From Betaproteobacteria bacterium (GTDB lineage Bacteria > Pseudomonadota > Gammaproteobacteria > Burkholderiales > Burkholderiaceae_E), in NCBI GenBank assembly GCA_016868095.1, contig VGHV01000178.1, forward strand, positions 1-5,523: a stretch of 5,523 nt of DNA, in the 5' to 3' direction. Under the pieces are notes generated by a model, which saw nothing but the letters and a program-made list of their open reading frames with translations, had not been told where the DNA came from and made no database searches. The position numbers were made by a program, and so were the translations under genes. Below are positions 4,621-5,523 of the stretch, in pieces (positions within the stretch are counted from its first letter, which is position 1; each line of letters starts with the position of its first letter).

Positions 4621-5523
4621 CCTGCAGCGGTTTGCTGAGATTCCAGACTTCATCGAAGGTCTGTGGCGCCATGTTACGGCCTTCACGGATCAGACCGCTA
4701 AAGCGTACGCTTGCCAAATACTCGCCATCTTGTGTTTCGATGCCAAGCAACTCAGCATCAAGTCGCACGACTTCGGTGTAGTTCTCGCCCTGGCGTGTAC
4801 GAATCTCTGCCGCAAACTCTTCAAACAACTGGGCTGAGGTGAACTCGCGCAAATCCTCAAGATTCCCAGAGTCATTAGCTGCCTGAAGTCGACGGAAGTG
4901 ATGCTTGGCGTTTTCAACAAAACCCGCCACATCAAAATCGGCTGGAACGCCCCAGGGCTGAGAAACAGCAGGCGCAGCAGCCGCCGGCTGATTCATTGAA
5001 CTGAACAGACCACCGGCTTGAGCAGGCTGTTGCGCAGCGTTTTGCTGACTGAATAAGCTGTTATTTTGCTGCGCCTGACCATAGCCCTGCTGCGAGCCCG
5101 ACCCAGCGCCCGCGGCTGCCCAAGCAGGTTGTGCTGAGGCTGATGAAGCTTGGTTGGCCGCCTGACGTCTTGCCATCACCATGCGAATAATGAATAAAAC
5201 TGCCATCACCAAGAGCGCGATCATCATGAAGTTTGCAAGCTCTTCACCAAAGCCAAAGTGGGAAGCAAGCGCTGCAAGACCCAAGCCCGCTGCCAGACCG
5301 GCGATCGGGCCAAGCCATTTGCTACGTTGCGACTGGGCTGCCGCTTGGGCGCCGGCGGCTGCAGGGGCAGCAGCCTGAGAGGGTGAAGCTTGAGGCGGCG
5401 TAGCCTGCTTTTGAGTGGCAATCGAGGATTGCTTGCCCGAGGAGCCACCTGATCCTAGACGTTTGCTCGCTTCGGCGTCGGCACTGAAAAGACCGGCTGT
5501 CGCAAGCGCAAGAACCATAGCAA
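4568..5523 (-). CDS. Tim44-like domain membrane protein (5' end outside window)
   Basis: At least 318 residues, open to the right edge. The ATG at 5518 falls within the hydrophobic part of a signal sequence (ALATAGLFSADAEA, then SKRLGSGGSSGKQSS), so the real start is probably just beyond the window. Counting from that ATG: an Ala/Gln/Pro linker (31-66), two membrane segments (about 69-86 and 95-115) ending in the basic RMVMARRQ, a second Gln/Ala/Ser-rich linker (117-187), then a soluble Tim44-like domain (about 194-316) with FVENAKHHFRRLQAAND, LDAELLGIE and FDEVWNLSKP...GGWVLSGIQQ. This layout is standard for the bacterial Tim44/Mba1-like family found upstream of ubiJ in betaproteobacteria. 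Its function is not settled. A protein partner role at the inner membrane is commonly supposed. Its TAA directly abuts the ubiJ frame, so the two are probably one transcription unit. Confidence 0.9.
   Translation of the reverse strand, partial: AMVLALATAGLFSADAEASKRLGSGGSSGKQSSIATQKQATPPQASPSQAAAPAAAGAQAAAQSQRSKWLGPIAGLAAGLGLAALASHFGFGEELANFMMIALLVMAVLFIIRMVMARRQAANQASSASAQPAWAAAGAGSGSQQGYGQAQQNNSLFSQQNAAQQPAQAGGLFSSMNQPAAAAPAVSQPWGVPADFDVAGFVENAKHHFRRLQAANDSGNLEDLREFTSAQLFEEFAAEIRTRQGENYTEVVRLDAELLGIETQDGEYLASVRFSGLIREGRNMAPQTFDEVWNLSKPLQGAGGWVLSGIQQMGQSH

Noticed and set aside
4559..4837. Plus-strand 92-codon frame opposite the Tim44-like gene
   Set aside because: It lies antisense to the conserved Tim44-like domain, and its translation matches no known family.
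5224..5448. Minus-strand frame inside the signal and linker part of the Tim44-like gene
   Set aside because: It is an out-of-frame reading of an Ala/Gln-rich repeat-like coding stretch, which readily gives long shadow frames.

Overview
The window looks like a piece of a betaproteobacterial chromosome, most probably Burkholderiales. The evidence is moderate-to-high GC, a Tim44-like protein followed directly by UbiJ (an order familiar from betaproteobacterial ubiquinone loci), and Gram-negative envelope genes such as a TonB-dependent receptor. I cannot name the genus. There are no mobile elements, tRNAs, rRNAs or CRISPR arrays.

Left part (1-2548, all minus strand) is a predicted vitamin-uptake cluster, in transcription order: a PnuC/PnuT-family inner-membrane transporter (2548-1988), a NadR-like P-loop kinase (about 1932-1324), a promoter candidate and a clear TPP (thiamine pyrophosphate) riboswitch (1214-1101), then a TonB-dependent outer-membrane receptor that starts at 992 and runs off the left edge. 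The receptor is almost certainly under thiamine control. The simplest model is that the receptor takes thiamine into the periplasm, the PnuT-like carrier moves it across the inner membrane, and the kinase traps it by phosphorylation. The kinase role is inference. The riboswitch lies inside the cluster, so by itself it controls the receptor and not the transporter-kinase pair.

Middle part (2591-4184, plus strand): a small four-helix DUF486/DMT-family membrane protein, divergent from the transporter with only 42 bp between them, then an AI-2E-family (YdiK/PerM-like) transporter.

Right part (4051-5523, minus strand): a Tim44-like membrane-anchored protein (its start is just outside the window) and ubiJ, an SCP2-domain accessory factor of ubiquinone synthesis. 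ubiJ runs tail to tail into the AI-2E gene and overlaps it by 134 bp. The ubiB gene often found after ubiJ is not there.

Most notable for follow-up: the NadR-like kinase as a candidate thiamine-trapping enzyme; an apparent one-base frame slip at the start of that kinase; a 30-codon leader ORF between riboswitch and receptor; complementarity between the aptamer core and a palindrome next to the receptor's Shine-Dalgarno; and the start and truncated end of ubiJ.
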